A stretch of 64,000 nucleotides of DNA from positions 12,412,850-12,476,849 of the forward strand of contig NW_004624747.1 in assembly GCF_000247695.1 (NCBI RefSeq), read 5' to 3'. A program made the translations under genes and the position numbers. Every line of letters begins with the position of its first letter. The first letter of the stretch is position 1. Source of the DNA: Heterocephalus glaber (Eukaryota > Chordata > Mammalia > Rodentia > Bathyergidae). Below the pieces are notes generated by a model, which was not told where the DNA came from, ran no database searches, and worked only from the letters and a program-made list of their open reading frames with translations. This document shows positions 1-22,989 of this stretch, piece by piece.

Positions 1-12048
<12,048 letters not shown>

Positions 12049-12217
12049 GCTGGATCCAGCCATTCCCAGGGCCATGGGCAAGAGAAGCCGCACAACTTGC
12101 TGACCCACCGCAGGCCCCCACCTGGATCTTGGAACTTGCTTACAACAACAACAACAAAACACTAGTCCTGGGCACTGCTGTGGGCAGAGCTACTGGTCCC
12201 CAGCCAACTCCTCTGTC

Positions 12218-12223
12218 AATAAA
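12218..12223 (+). terminator. Polyadenylation signal after the ACACB stop
   Basis: AATAAA lies 170 bases after the stop. Further AATAAA hexamers occur at 12473, 12582 and 13468, so alternative 3' ends up to about 1.45 kb are possible. RNA 3'-end data would decide. Confidence 0.5.
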
Positions 12224-15200
12224 AGGCTCAGGGTGCCCCTCCCAAGCAGGAATCACCTCCCTGCCACTCTGGGAAGTTCATTTTTTCTCTTCAGACAGTG
12301 CTTTTGCTGCACCACTGAATCAAATTGAACTAAACCATCCAGATTTCCTTGTGCCTAGAGTGTAGAGTCCAGGTAGTTGTTAGCTGATTTTATATCACAT
12401 CTTAGAATCTTTTATTTTTATTTTTTACTCCAAGGCCAGCACTTGATATAAGCATGTTGTCTACTTCAGCAGAATAAACAGGGAAAAAAAATAGCTCAGA
12501 CTAGAGCAAACCTATTTTTGTATGAGGCTAACTTGAATACTACATAATCACCCAGGAAAGAGTACAAATTGTTTTTAGGAGAATAAACTGGTAGTTTGTG
12601 CCCAAAATGATCCTTGCGAATCAGGAGGAATGTCCCATTGTTGGCCTGTGCCTGTCACTCACTAACAAATTCTCCCTTTTGGAGAGAGAGGAAGCAAAAT
12701 GAAGAGATGCCACAGAGCAAGGGCATATGCAGGTGCCTCTCATGTGGCTCCCAGTACTTGGCTCACCCCTGCCCTCCAAGGAGAGCAAGGATCCCTCTCC
12801 GCACCATTGGGCAGCATGTGCTGCCTGCGTGAGCTGTGGGTGCAGAGGCAGAGAGGAAGCCTTCCCAGACTTGTGGCCCAGCAGTGGACACCGCCATCCC
12901 CTCGGAGGGCCTCCTGAGTCACTCACTTCCTCACATATCACCTTGGTGGGAGCCAGCATCAAGGGGTGGTACTGTGGTGACCAGGGCTAGACCGCGAAGG
13001 CCACACCCATGTGCTCAGGGAGGACTTTGGCCTATGCCCCTAGCACTTGGTGATATGCAGCATCCTGGGTCTCGGATGCCCAGGTCCCTCCCATCTGGGT
13101 CAGTGATGGGGGTCGGGGGAGTTGGCACAACCCACTGCTGTGGTGGGCAGTTTGAGGACACTGAACGAGGGGACACCGACAAGGCTGCCCAGGGAAGCCT
13201 CCACCAGCTAGAATGCTTGAGGATGTCCAAGTTCAAAACTGAAAACATTCTGGCCATCCGCCAGTGACAACTCTGGCAAACAACAGTGGGGAGAGAGAAA
13301 GCTGACTTTTCCCATGTCCCACCCAGAGGCTCAGGTGGCTGGAGACTAATGCTGCTTCAGGAGTGGAAGGGTTCCTTTCGGTAAGACCCTCTTGCCTTTG
13401 GAGGAAAAACAAGGCAATAGCGGCTCCCCTGGAATGGTGGGCAGTAAGCCTGCCTGGAAACGTGCAGAATAAACTATTTTTGAAGGAAGCACTTTGGCTT
13501 TAATTCATTGTGTGGACCATACAGTACTGGAGCGGAGACCTTGAAGTTCCCATCCCAGGAGCGGCTGGGGTGCAGTGGAGGGAAGCTGAGGGCTGGGTTG
13601 TAGTGCTCATTCCTAGGCATTGGAAGGCTTTGTTTAAAAAATAAAAATTACGTGGAGCCCCATCCATATACCTGGCAAAAAGGAAGCTGCCCTGGAAGAA
13701 GGGTGGGTGGGTGGGGCCAGGCACTTTTCATAGCAGTTTCATGCCTTCCCACCGCCCTCAGCCACCTTTCTTTGACAAGGACAGCAAAGCTTGGAGAGGT
13801 GAAGATGCTTATCCATAGTCACACAGCTACAGGACCAGGAGGGGAATTCAATCTGTTTGACTTCAGAGCCTGGCCCATTCCTTTTATGACTTAGGTTCTG
13901 AGCCTCCAAAGCACACAAGGGAGCCTTATACTTTCAAAAGCTCAGTGGGCTTCTCTGCACCGTGAGTGGGAGCCACTTGCCCTGGCTGGCTTCTTCCCAA
14001 CTTCTAGCCCTTTCTCACCCACTCTTCATCTTTTTGCTCTTCTTCAGTCCCCAGATTCTCTTAGCTTTTCTCCTCCGTGTCCTTTTTTATCCTAACGTGT
14101 TTTTTTGAGACATTTCAAACGCTAACAAGTTGAGGTATTGGACAGCAAACGCTAACCCTCAGCCACCAGCTCGATGTCATCTTTCTGTGCCTGGACTTAG
14201 TGTCCCACCTACCTGCCTGTCTCTTCATCTCTCCCTGTGGCTGTAAGTTTATCTCATTATTTTGTCACATTTCACAGCAACTTGCAGGTGTAGATCCACT
14301 TCTCCAGGGTTTTTTGTTTGTTTGGCGTTTTTTTGTATTTTAAAACAAAAGTTTTAAAAAATATTGTCCTGGGGTCTCCATGTTATTGTTCCCCTCCTCT
14401 TCTCACATCAGCCACATCCCAGACCTGAGTGATGCCACCTATCTGTCCCCTTACGCACTCAAAGTGGTGGGTCTGTGGAGGGGCAGGACCTGTTGCACCA
14501 TCTGCAGTTGAAATTGCCCCTAGTGTCCCCTCTTCACCTTATGGGCCTCCAACCTCCCGGGGTACGGTGGTTCAAGCCCCATTCCTGTTCAGTAACCTGC
14601 TGTAACTCCCATTGCTCTTGTTGCTCTGCTCAGCACTGGGAAGGTGTGGAGGTAACGCCCTACTAACAGGTTTCTCAAGATGAGGACCCTGCAAAGCCAC
14701 TGGGTGGTTGTAAAAACTCTTGTTCTTGGGCACCAACATGGAGCGGAATCTTTAGCAATGGGTGAGTCTGACAGGCAGTACCTGTGGGGGTTAAGACTTG
14801 GGTGCTGGGTTCTAATGCTGTTTTTCTCTGAGCCACTGGCTTAACCTCTCTGAGCTTCGGTTTTTCATCTGTAAAATGAGGGAAATAATTATTCCTATCT
14901 CATAGGCTCCTCTGAGAACTAAGTGTTAATCAGCCAGAAGATGTGTGTTGAGTTCTTTTCATATTCAGGGTGCTCTGTTTTTCATGCATTCCTCTGATTA
15001 CAAAGCTCTTTCTCACCTTTGTATCTGAATCAAACCAGAGATTAGCAGAGAGTATTTATTTGCATGTAGAATTTGCACATGAATCCAAATTACCATTGAA
15101 ATGTCTATTCTCTGGCTTAAAAGTTTGATGGACAATTATTATAAATAAAATATAAGTTGTTTAAAGGAAATGGGACACTTACTGGGCTTTGCAGTGTCAG

Positions 15201-15605
15201 ATTGAGGACGTGATTCCCTGGAAAAGTCTGAGGGACCCTGTTGCCTTGGGGACCTGTAAGAAGAAGGTATGGCAAGGCTGGAACATGAGAGTAGTCACAC
15301 CTGGGGGACAGGAACTGAGAAGGGGCCAGGTCATCACCAGACCTTAATGCTGGCACCTGGGGCCTGTGGCCTGAACAAAGGAATGGCATACCAGATTGGA
15401 ATCCTGGAAGTGGCATTCCAGCTGCAATGTGAGGAATTGGTTGGAGAGGCCAGGTGAGTGTCAGGGACACCAATTAGGTGGTGGCATCACACACGAGTAT
15501 GAGCAACATGGTGCCCTAGATGATGCCAGCAGTGGAGATGGAGAAGGAAAGGACATCGTGTGGGATTCACTTCAGCAAGCTTGGTGATTGACACGTGCAG
15601 TTTTT
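12224..15605. other. ACACB 3' UTR and intergenic DNA, no gene recognised
   Basis: Mostly unique sequence of mixed composition. All open frames are short and without family resemblance. FOXN4, the next gene in human, is not seen here or elsewhere in the window. Confidence 0.5.
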
Positions 15606-15935
15606 TGGATATGGTTTGAATTTGTCCCCAAGTATCATGGCACCAGTGTGGTGATGTTAAGAGGTGGGGCCTAGAAGGAAGTCCTTAGCAAAGGACTGTG
15701 GGACTCCAGACTCTATGGCTTCCTGTCTCAAGATAGGATCTCTTGCTCCCACATGCACTCCCACCGTGATGTGATCTGCCATGTGACCCAGTCAACAAGA
15801 TTCTCACCAGAGCTGAGCTAGATGCCTGCACCAGCCCTTAAGCCTCCAAAACTGTGAGTAAAATAACCTCTTGACTTCATAAGTAGCCTGCCTTGGGTAT
15901 CTCACCATAGCAACAAGAAACAGACTAATATAATA
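15606..15935 (+). mobile_element. MaLR-type LTR (MST/MLT-like)
   Basis: Begins TGGATATGGTTTGAATTTGT, contains AGAGGTGGGGCCTAGAAGG, and ends near ACAGACTAATA. These are hallmarks of mammalian apparent LTR retrotransposon LTRs in forward orientation. No internal region follows, so it is probably solo. Confidence 0.75.
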
Positions 15936-17107
15936 AGCCTGTGCAGAAAGGGCTTCTATGATGTTGCTGTTTCCAACTTAAGGAAAGGAGGAAATGGTGA
16001 TGAAGAGATGAAATTGTAGAAGAGAAACAACATGGTTACAAGGGCAGCCAGAAATTTCAGGATGGTTCCAGAGGAACTTTCAGCTGAAGAGAACAGGAAG
16101 TCTCATGTCAGGAGAGCACAACCAAGACAGAACTGTCCCAAATCAGCTGCTTCAGGCAGTATTCCCTACAAAACTCCTCTCACAGACACTTCCTACTACA
16201 TCCTCTCAGGGGACATTGTGACCCAGCTGTCAATGAGTCATATCACCACTCCCATTTTAAACCTAATGAGGCTCTTTCTCTACAAGCTACTATGGTTACT
16301 TTGGCTGTTCCTACATCTAAAAGGGATTAAATCGATTTGGTTGGACATTTTACTAAGTTGAAGAGGTATTTCATAACCAATCAAATTGATAAACATGTGC
16401 TGTGTGTTTGGAGGCTTGTTAAGTCCATATTCACTGTCCCCCCTTAATGGAGGCCCTGATCAAGTCACGAAAGACTCCAGCCACTCTTCCCTTCAATCCA
16501 TCCAGCACATACATGGCCAATTAACTAAAGCTCAGAGGATCATTGTCAGGTCTCAGCACTCTGAAGAATGTAAAGCACATAGCATAGTTCTTGGTACAGC
16601 GGAAGAGTTCACATTTTCCCACAGTCAGCTCAATTCTCCTTACTATCATCATTGTTATTATTAATGTGGTATGAATCCGGTCCTAGTATCCTCCCACTCA
16701 AAAGCTCTCCGTGGCTCCCCATTGTCCATAGGATAAAACCTACACTCGTTAGCCTGACCTTCTCTGCATTACATCATCATAACCAACCAGGTTTAACTAC
16801 TCACATGTCCTACATTTACAGCATTTTGGCAAATGTTAGGGGAGGGGATTAGATATGAATTTGACTTTCACTGGTCTCATGAAACTCATGCTTTCTAGTC
16901 AGAGTCCAGTAAGAGCTCAGTCTTAGACAGATAACCAACTGAAGATTTGATTCCTGATCCAGGATGGTCCCTGATGAACAGGAAAGATTTGGAAAATCAC
17001 CTTGGCCAGGAAGAGGAAATTGAGGCTCAGGAAGATTAAGTAACTTGCCTTAAATTATTCACTGAATAGATGTCAGTGTTAGTCTAAACCCAGATATTAG
17101 GGGCAGG

Positions 17108-17172
17108 GATTCTGGGAATCAAACTTAGAGCCTCGCACATGCCAGAAAAGTGCTCAGCCACTGATGGGATGT
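17108..17172 (-). repeat. Old ID SINE
   Basis: Diverged reversed ID body (GGGAATCAAACTTAGAGCCT, then AAAGTGCTCAGCCACTGA). Confidence 0.5.
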
Positions 17173-18937
17173 CTCTTTTTTCCCCAGAGGCTTTTGGTGG
17201 CATACCCCAACAAACATTATTAAATAAATTATTATAATGTATTTAAGTTGCCTATAATTAAAAGGTTAAATTTTCTATGTCTAAAGCAAGGTTTTCTTAA
17301 GATATTAAGATGCTCTTGACTAAACTTACAAAACTAGATTAAAAATCAAAGTTTCCATATTTTACTAAGATAGTTTCCTACGTTTTACATTGTTAGGCTT
17401 TTGGTTACTAAAAACTGAGCTTTTAATAGTTAAAGACTATTTAAGCAGCGGCTTGTAAAATTTTCAATAATCAGTTTATGATTAGTTAAATGAACAACTA
17501 TTACCTTAGCTTAAGACACAATCTATAAACCTGAGACTAGAGATAGATCTAAAGTCAAGCTATGCTATGAGTCTAGGCTTTAAAGTTAAGGTCATAGAAT
17601 TAAGGCTACATAAGTTTAGTACACACAAACTAACTAACAGGTGCTCTCTTTTATACAGTATACATTTAGAACTTAGACTTACAAAATGATCAAAAGTTGG
17701 CATCTCTTTAGATTTGGTCTTACCACTTAAAACTTGATCTGCATTTATTGCCTTTGGTTAAACAAGCATTTTGTTCTTGTATAAACAAGATACACTTGTA
17801 TATTTGGTAATAAGTCTATGCATGGCCATTAGCATTGTTTCCTAAATTTGTAAGAGCCCTAAAGAGGACCTTAATTTTTGTCAGTACAATTACACCCTGT
17901 AAAACCTGTTAAAGGAGTCTAAATTTTGCCATAAGAGTAAAAGCAGTAAATATACACAAAGATTTCTTTTCAGCTGTCATGCTAATTATTGCTAACCTCA
18001 TGATATATTAAATGTATTTGTGTTTCTCAAGTGCAGGCCTTCAAAGACATAAAATTGATAAAATATCTTATCATGCTAGTAATTTCCAGGCTAAAGTTGT
18101 TTATAATGGTAAACTTTTTCAGGCTCAAGCATCTGACTTTCCTGATGGAGACCACCCTAAGCAAGCTACAAAGTCATAAATTGGCTTTCAAAAGTCTGAG
18201 TCTGCCTATTAGTGTACAATGGCTTGCCTGAAGAGCCAGCAGGTGGTGTGTGGAAAAGGAAAAACTGCCCACACTACTGGTTACAGAAGAGGTCTCAATG
18301 ATCCATGACACTGTGATGTCTTGGATGGGAAGACAATAGTGCAGCTAAGGGCGGCATGACTCATACAGAAAACTGCTATAGGGGCAAAAATTAATCCATG
18401 TGAAGAAACAAATTTCCTATTAATCAATGATCTGTTCTTGCTAGAATGTTTCGTTCCCTTATTGCTAGGACCCCGCTCGCATCTGTGCTCTCCACTCCAC
18501 TATTCCCTGCACTGCCTCTTCCTTTCTAGAAGCTGTGTGTTCAATAAATAGTGGCAAGCTCCAGGGGACAGTGTCTTATCCAGATAAGAGCTTTGACCAT
18601 TCTGGGCCCCTCATTTATACATTAAGATCTTGTCTTGTCTTTTTCTTTAATCCATTTGCCATACCCTTGGTCAGGTGACTGGGGGTTTGTGCAGCTTCCA
18701 ATACTTTCCCTCATTTGTGTTCCAACTACTTGTGCTGAAATATGTATGCCAATCCAACATGAGACAGTGAATACTTTTTCAAGGCTTATGATTGTGTGAT
18801 TGTTTTATGTAATTCTGTTATAACGGAGCTACATAAACAATCTACAGTCTAGTCAATGTCACTCTAAAGATTAAAAAGTAGACATTTATAAAGTACACAT
18901 ATAAACAAGTACATTTTACTTATATGGCACTCTCTTT

Positions 18938-19015
18938 TTCTTTCTTTTTCTCTTTTGGTACTGAGGATTGAACTTGCCAGACAGGCATTGTGCCACTGAG
19001 CTACATCCCCAGCCC
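18938..19015 (-). repeat. ID SINE
   Basis: T-rich lead, GGTACTGAGGATTGAACTTG, and end GAGCTACATCCCCAGCCC. This is the reverse of a tRNA-derived ID element. Confidence 0.85.
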
Positions 19016-19223
19016 TTATGGCCCTCTATTAAAAGGTTAAAAATTTAGATAAAAGTTTATGTTATTTAATTCTTGTAATTAGATAAAGATAACTGACTAA
19101 AAAGTTACTTTATACTAAAATATAAATTTGAATGTACTTCAGAAATAATAATAAAACCTAATATTTCTAATATAATAATGTCATCATTGTCATGCTAAAA
19201 TGCTATGTTGCCCTTGATCTCAA

Positions 19224-19304
19224 TTTTTTTCTTTTGTACCAGGTATCGAACTCAGGACCTTGCACTTGCGAGACAAGCACAGTGCCACTGAGTTAAATCC
19301 CTGG
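19224..19304 (-). repeat. ID SINE with target-site duplication
   Basis: Reversed ID (TGTACCAGGTATCGAACTC to GAGTTAAATCCCTGG). It is flanked by direct repeats CCCTTGATCTCAA at 19211-19223 and 19305-19317, the target duplication left by L1-mediated insertion. Confidence 0.88.
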
Positions 19305-19660
19305 CCCTTGATCTCAAATTTTACCTGTAAAACTTTATAATTATTATATGTTGACATTCTATAGGAATTTAACATCGAAGACAACTATGATTGATAAAAT
19401 AAATAACAGTGCTCTGGTCATACTTTATTTCAAGGTGCTTTACATCCACATAAGATTATGATAGTTAAAGCTACTGCTCCCACTTCAATACTGGTATAAC
19501 TGGTCTTCTGGTTATTCAACACTCCTCAGCAGGTTGCCTCTACTCCCTTATGCTTCATATCAGTTCCACCTTTAATTGGCATGACCTGTTTGACCCCAAG
19601 GAAAATGTTTACAGTGTTAACAAGGGAAATTGTCAAGAGAGCAGAACTTTCAGGGGATTT

Positions 19661-19840
19661 TTTTTTTTTGGTACCAGGGATCTAACTCAGGTTTTTGCGC
19701 TTGTGTAGCAGGCAGCAAAACCACTGAGCTAAATCCCTGGCCCTCAAAATCAATACCTTTTTTTTTTTGGTACTGAGGATAGAACTTGGGTCCTTGTGCT
19801 TGCGAAGCAGGTGGTGAAACCACTGAGCTAAATCCCCGGC
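19661..19840 (-). repeat. Dimeric ID SINE inserted as one unit
   Basis: Two reversed ID monomers (about 19661-19743 and 19758-19840), joined by a short linker (CTCAAAATCAATACC), lie inside a single target duplication, ACTTTCAGGGGATTT, at 19646-19660 and 19841-19855. Neither monomer has its own flanking repeat, so the pair probably inserted as a dimer. Confidence 0.75.
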
Positions 19841-19893
19841 ACTTTCAGGGGATTTTAATATAGGGTAGGCATCAATTGGGATGTGAAAGACAT

Positions 19894-19977
19894 TTTCTTT
19901 TTTTGGTACTGGTGTTTGAACTTTGGGGCTTCTGCATGCTAGGCAAGTGCTCTGCCACTGAGCTATATCTTCAGTCC
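19894..19977 (-). repeat. ID SINE
   Basis: Reversed ID of a different, more classical subtype (AGGCAAGTGCTCTGCCACTG). It carries the TAGGCAAGTG anticodon-region sequence rather than the GGCAGG..GG type of the neighbouring copies. Confidence 0.8.
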
Positions 19978-21739
19978 TGAAGAATATGCTGCCATTGTGT
20001 GATTTCTGCTCCCCACTGGCTATTGTTCCAGAAATCTCGGAAAGAAATACACAGAGACACAGAATTTGGGTAAAATAATAAAAGTTCTACTTGGAAGCAG
20101 GTGGGACCGCCAGAAATCAGCCTGGTTAGTATCCACGCACCCCTTTGTCCAGTGTTTCCTTTTCATATCCTTTTTAGCCATTATCTCATCCCTAGTGGTC
20201 TTTGATGTTTACATACAATTTCAGTTCCTATTTACAAGTCACAGACAAAAGGTAAGCACATATACATTGTAAATTCACCCAGGCATAGTAACTTTGTTAG
20301 GTTAATGAAGTTATTGGTTAAAGAGTCAGATAACCATCACCTTAAAGTCACCTTAAACAACAAGAGTAATGGGAAAAGCAAATCTTAAAGGAACACATTA
20401 CTTATTTTGCTTCTACAGCTACCTTAATATTCACTCTACTAAGTTACCTAAAACTTTTCCCTATCACTACCATGCAGAATTTAATACAGGGGACTTCTGC
20501 TTTCTGATGATGATTTTCAAGTGCCTAAAAACAAGGTTTTTTCTGTTTCCAAAGGGATGGCATCTGTGCTTCAAGTGCTAATAACTTAACCAAAAGAAGA
20601 AGCAGTGAAAGTGATGGAGAAGAGATGAGCTGCCCTTGTTCAAATCCCACCTCCACCACTTACTAGGTTTGATGTTACTCAACCTCTCTCCATATCTATA
20701 AGATAAAGATAATATGTCCACCTGTTAGGATTTTTGAGATTGCTAAATTAGAATATATATGTGTATGTTTGTATACACACTTGTTACATATACAAATACA
20801 TGTATACACATGTCTCATTTAGCATGGTCCTGGACATACAGCAAGCTCACTGATCATTATCAGTTATTCAAATTTTGCTTGTGGCTCAGTGTCCTGGATT
20901 CAGCCTTGGGAAACTGACCTAAGTGTCATAAAGATCTTGACTTCAGAAAAATTACTTAAGCTGTCCAAGGTCACACAGCTAGGAAGGTTTTCTGCTTGGC
21001 CAAGGTGAGGCTGGGTCCCAACTGTGATGGACTTTCGAGTCCCTCCATACTCAGAATTCACATCTCCCAGCACCAGGCCTGGTTGCTAGGATCAGAGTCA
21101 CTTGTGTCCAGAGCCATTGAACCACAGGTCAGGAGCCTCACTGGAACCAAGCAGATCACCTCTGCACCACTGCTCCCTGTCCTGTGGGGCTTTGCTCTCT
21201 GGCTGCTGCTCTTGGCAGGGATCATGGGTTTCACAGCATCTGTAGGACATATTAGGGTTGGTGCATCGGAGGAGGTGGGAAAGGTCAGAATTGTCAGGCC
21301 TTTGAACGCACACTGCAGGGGCTCCCCTGGGTGCAGCCATGCCCTTTGCACACTCCCAGTGAGAGAGGAGCGAAGATGATCTAACACTGGGTCCCAGATA
21401 AGGCAGCCTGGGGTCCTCTGCTATCCAGATTCCAGCTGTGCGAGAAGCATCTTTGCCACACAGCCCTGGCTTCTCTGGATGACCTGATTCCAGCCTCGTA
21501 GCCTGGGACTCGGATGTGAGTTCAAGTTCATCCACATTCCCAAGGAAGTCAAACAAACATGAGCTTTTATCTGATCCCCCTCCTAACAGTGTGACCTCGA
21601 CCAACTCTCTTAACTTCCCGAGCTTCAATTTTCTCCCCTTTAAATGAGATAATAACGGCACCTACCCTAGGGGTGGTATAGGGTAAATGCTGGGCTACAG
21701 AAAAGCACGTAAAACACACAGTGAGCACCTGCTAAGACG

Positions 21740-21873
21740 GTTAGCACCCTTTCCAGCGCCGCCCTCGAAGGCGGTTAGAACGCGCGCAGCCCCAAGTGCA
21801 GCCGGGCTGCGGAGGGGCGGGAGCGGCGCAGAGCGCAGGTCAGCTCACGTCACTGCCCGCACAGGACGTCGCC
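21740..21873. promoter_or_regulatory. CpG-rich patch truncated by the assembly gap
   Basis: GC-rich sequence with many CpGs (GAACGCGCGCAGCCCC, GGGGCGGGAGCGGCGCAG, CACGTCACTGCCCGCACAGG) in an otherwise CpG-poor region, stopping exactly at the N run. It resembles a CpG-island promoter. The gene it might serve cannot be seen. Confidence 0.4.
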
Positions 21874-22818
21874 NNNNNNNNNNNNNNNNNNNNNNNNNNN
21901 NNNNNNNNNNNNNNNNNNNNNNNNNNNNNNNNNNNNNNNNNNNNNNNNNNNNNNNNNNNNNNNNNNNNNNNNNNNNNNNNNNNNNNNNNNNNNNNNNNNN
22001 NNNNNNNNNNNNNNNNNNNNNNNNNNNNNNNNNNNNNNNNNNNNNNNNNNNNNNNNNNNNNNNNNNNNNNNNNNNNNNNNNNNNNNNNNNNNNNNNNNNN
22101 NNNNNNNNNNNNNNNNNNNNNNNNNNNNNNNNNNNNNNNNNNNNNNNNNNNNNNNNNNNNNNNNNNNNNNNNNNNNNNNNNNNNNNNNNNNNNNNNNNNN
22201 NNNNNNNNNNNNNNNNNNNNNNNNNNNNNNNNNNNNNNNNNNNNNNNNNNNNNNNNNNNNNNNNNNNNNNNNNNNNNNNNNNNNNNNNNNNNNNNNNNNN
22301 NNNNNNNNNNNNNNNNNNNNNNNNNNNNNNNNNNNNNNNNNNNNNNNNNNNNNNNNNNNNNNNNNNNNNNNNNNNNNNNNNNNNNNNNNNNNNNNNNNNN
22401 NNNNNNNNNNNNNNNNNNNNNNNNNNNNNNNNNNNNNNNNNNNNNNNNNNNNNNNNNNNNNNNNNNNNNNNNNNNNNNNNNNNNNNNNNNNNNNNNNNNN
22501 NNNNNNNNNNNNNNNNNNNNNNNNNNNNNNNNNNNNNNNNNNNNNNNNNNNNNNNNNNNNNNNNNNNNNNNNNNNNNNNNNNNNNNNNNNNNNNNNNNNN
22601 NNNNNNNNNNNNNNNNNNNNNNNNNNNNNNNNNNNNNNNNNNNNNNNNNNNNNNNNNNNNNNNNNNNNNNNNNNNNNNNNNNNNNNNNNNNNNNNNNNNN
22701 NNNNNNNNNNNNNNNNNNNNNNNNNNNNNNNNNNNNNNNNNNNNNNNNNNNNNNNNNNNNNNNNNNNNNNNNNNNNNNNNNNNNNNNNNNNNNNNNNNNN
22801 NNNNNNNNNNNNNNNNNN
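21874..22818. other. Assembly gap (945 N)
   Basis: A run of N. Long open frames spanning it are artefacts. Confidence 1.
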
Positions 22819-22823
22819 TACTC

Positions 22824-22907
22824 TTTTTTTTTTTGGCACCAGGGATTGAACTTGGGACTTTGCGCTTTCGAGGCAGGCGCCGGAACCACTGAGCTAAATC
22901 CCCAGCC
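22824..22907 (-). repeat. ID SINE
   Basis: T-run, GGCACCAGGGATTGAACTTG, then GAGCTAAATCCCCAGCCC. It starts 6 bases after the gap. Confidence 0.9.
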
Positions 22908-22989
22908 CTCATTTTCCATTGTTAATGAAGTAGAGCTGTTGCTTTTAGTAGATATTTGCTGTGTGTCAATATTTGGTTTGTTTTTGTAT

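Larger units (their letters stand above)
17200..20580 (+). mobile_element. AT-rich retroelement copy, same family as the 44.4-49.35 kb element
   Basis: Non-coding AT-rich sequence broken by ID SINEs. Positions about 18,860-19,560 align with the reverse complement of about 46,080-46,800; for instance GTCATGCTAAAATGCTATGT here matches GTCATGCTAAAATACTATGT there. The two are therefore copies of one element in opposite orientation. Outer borders are uncertain; I did not find the terminal R-like repeat of the other copy at either end. Confidence 0.5.
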
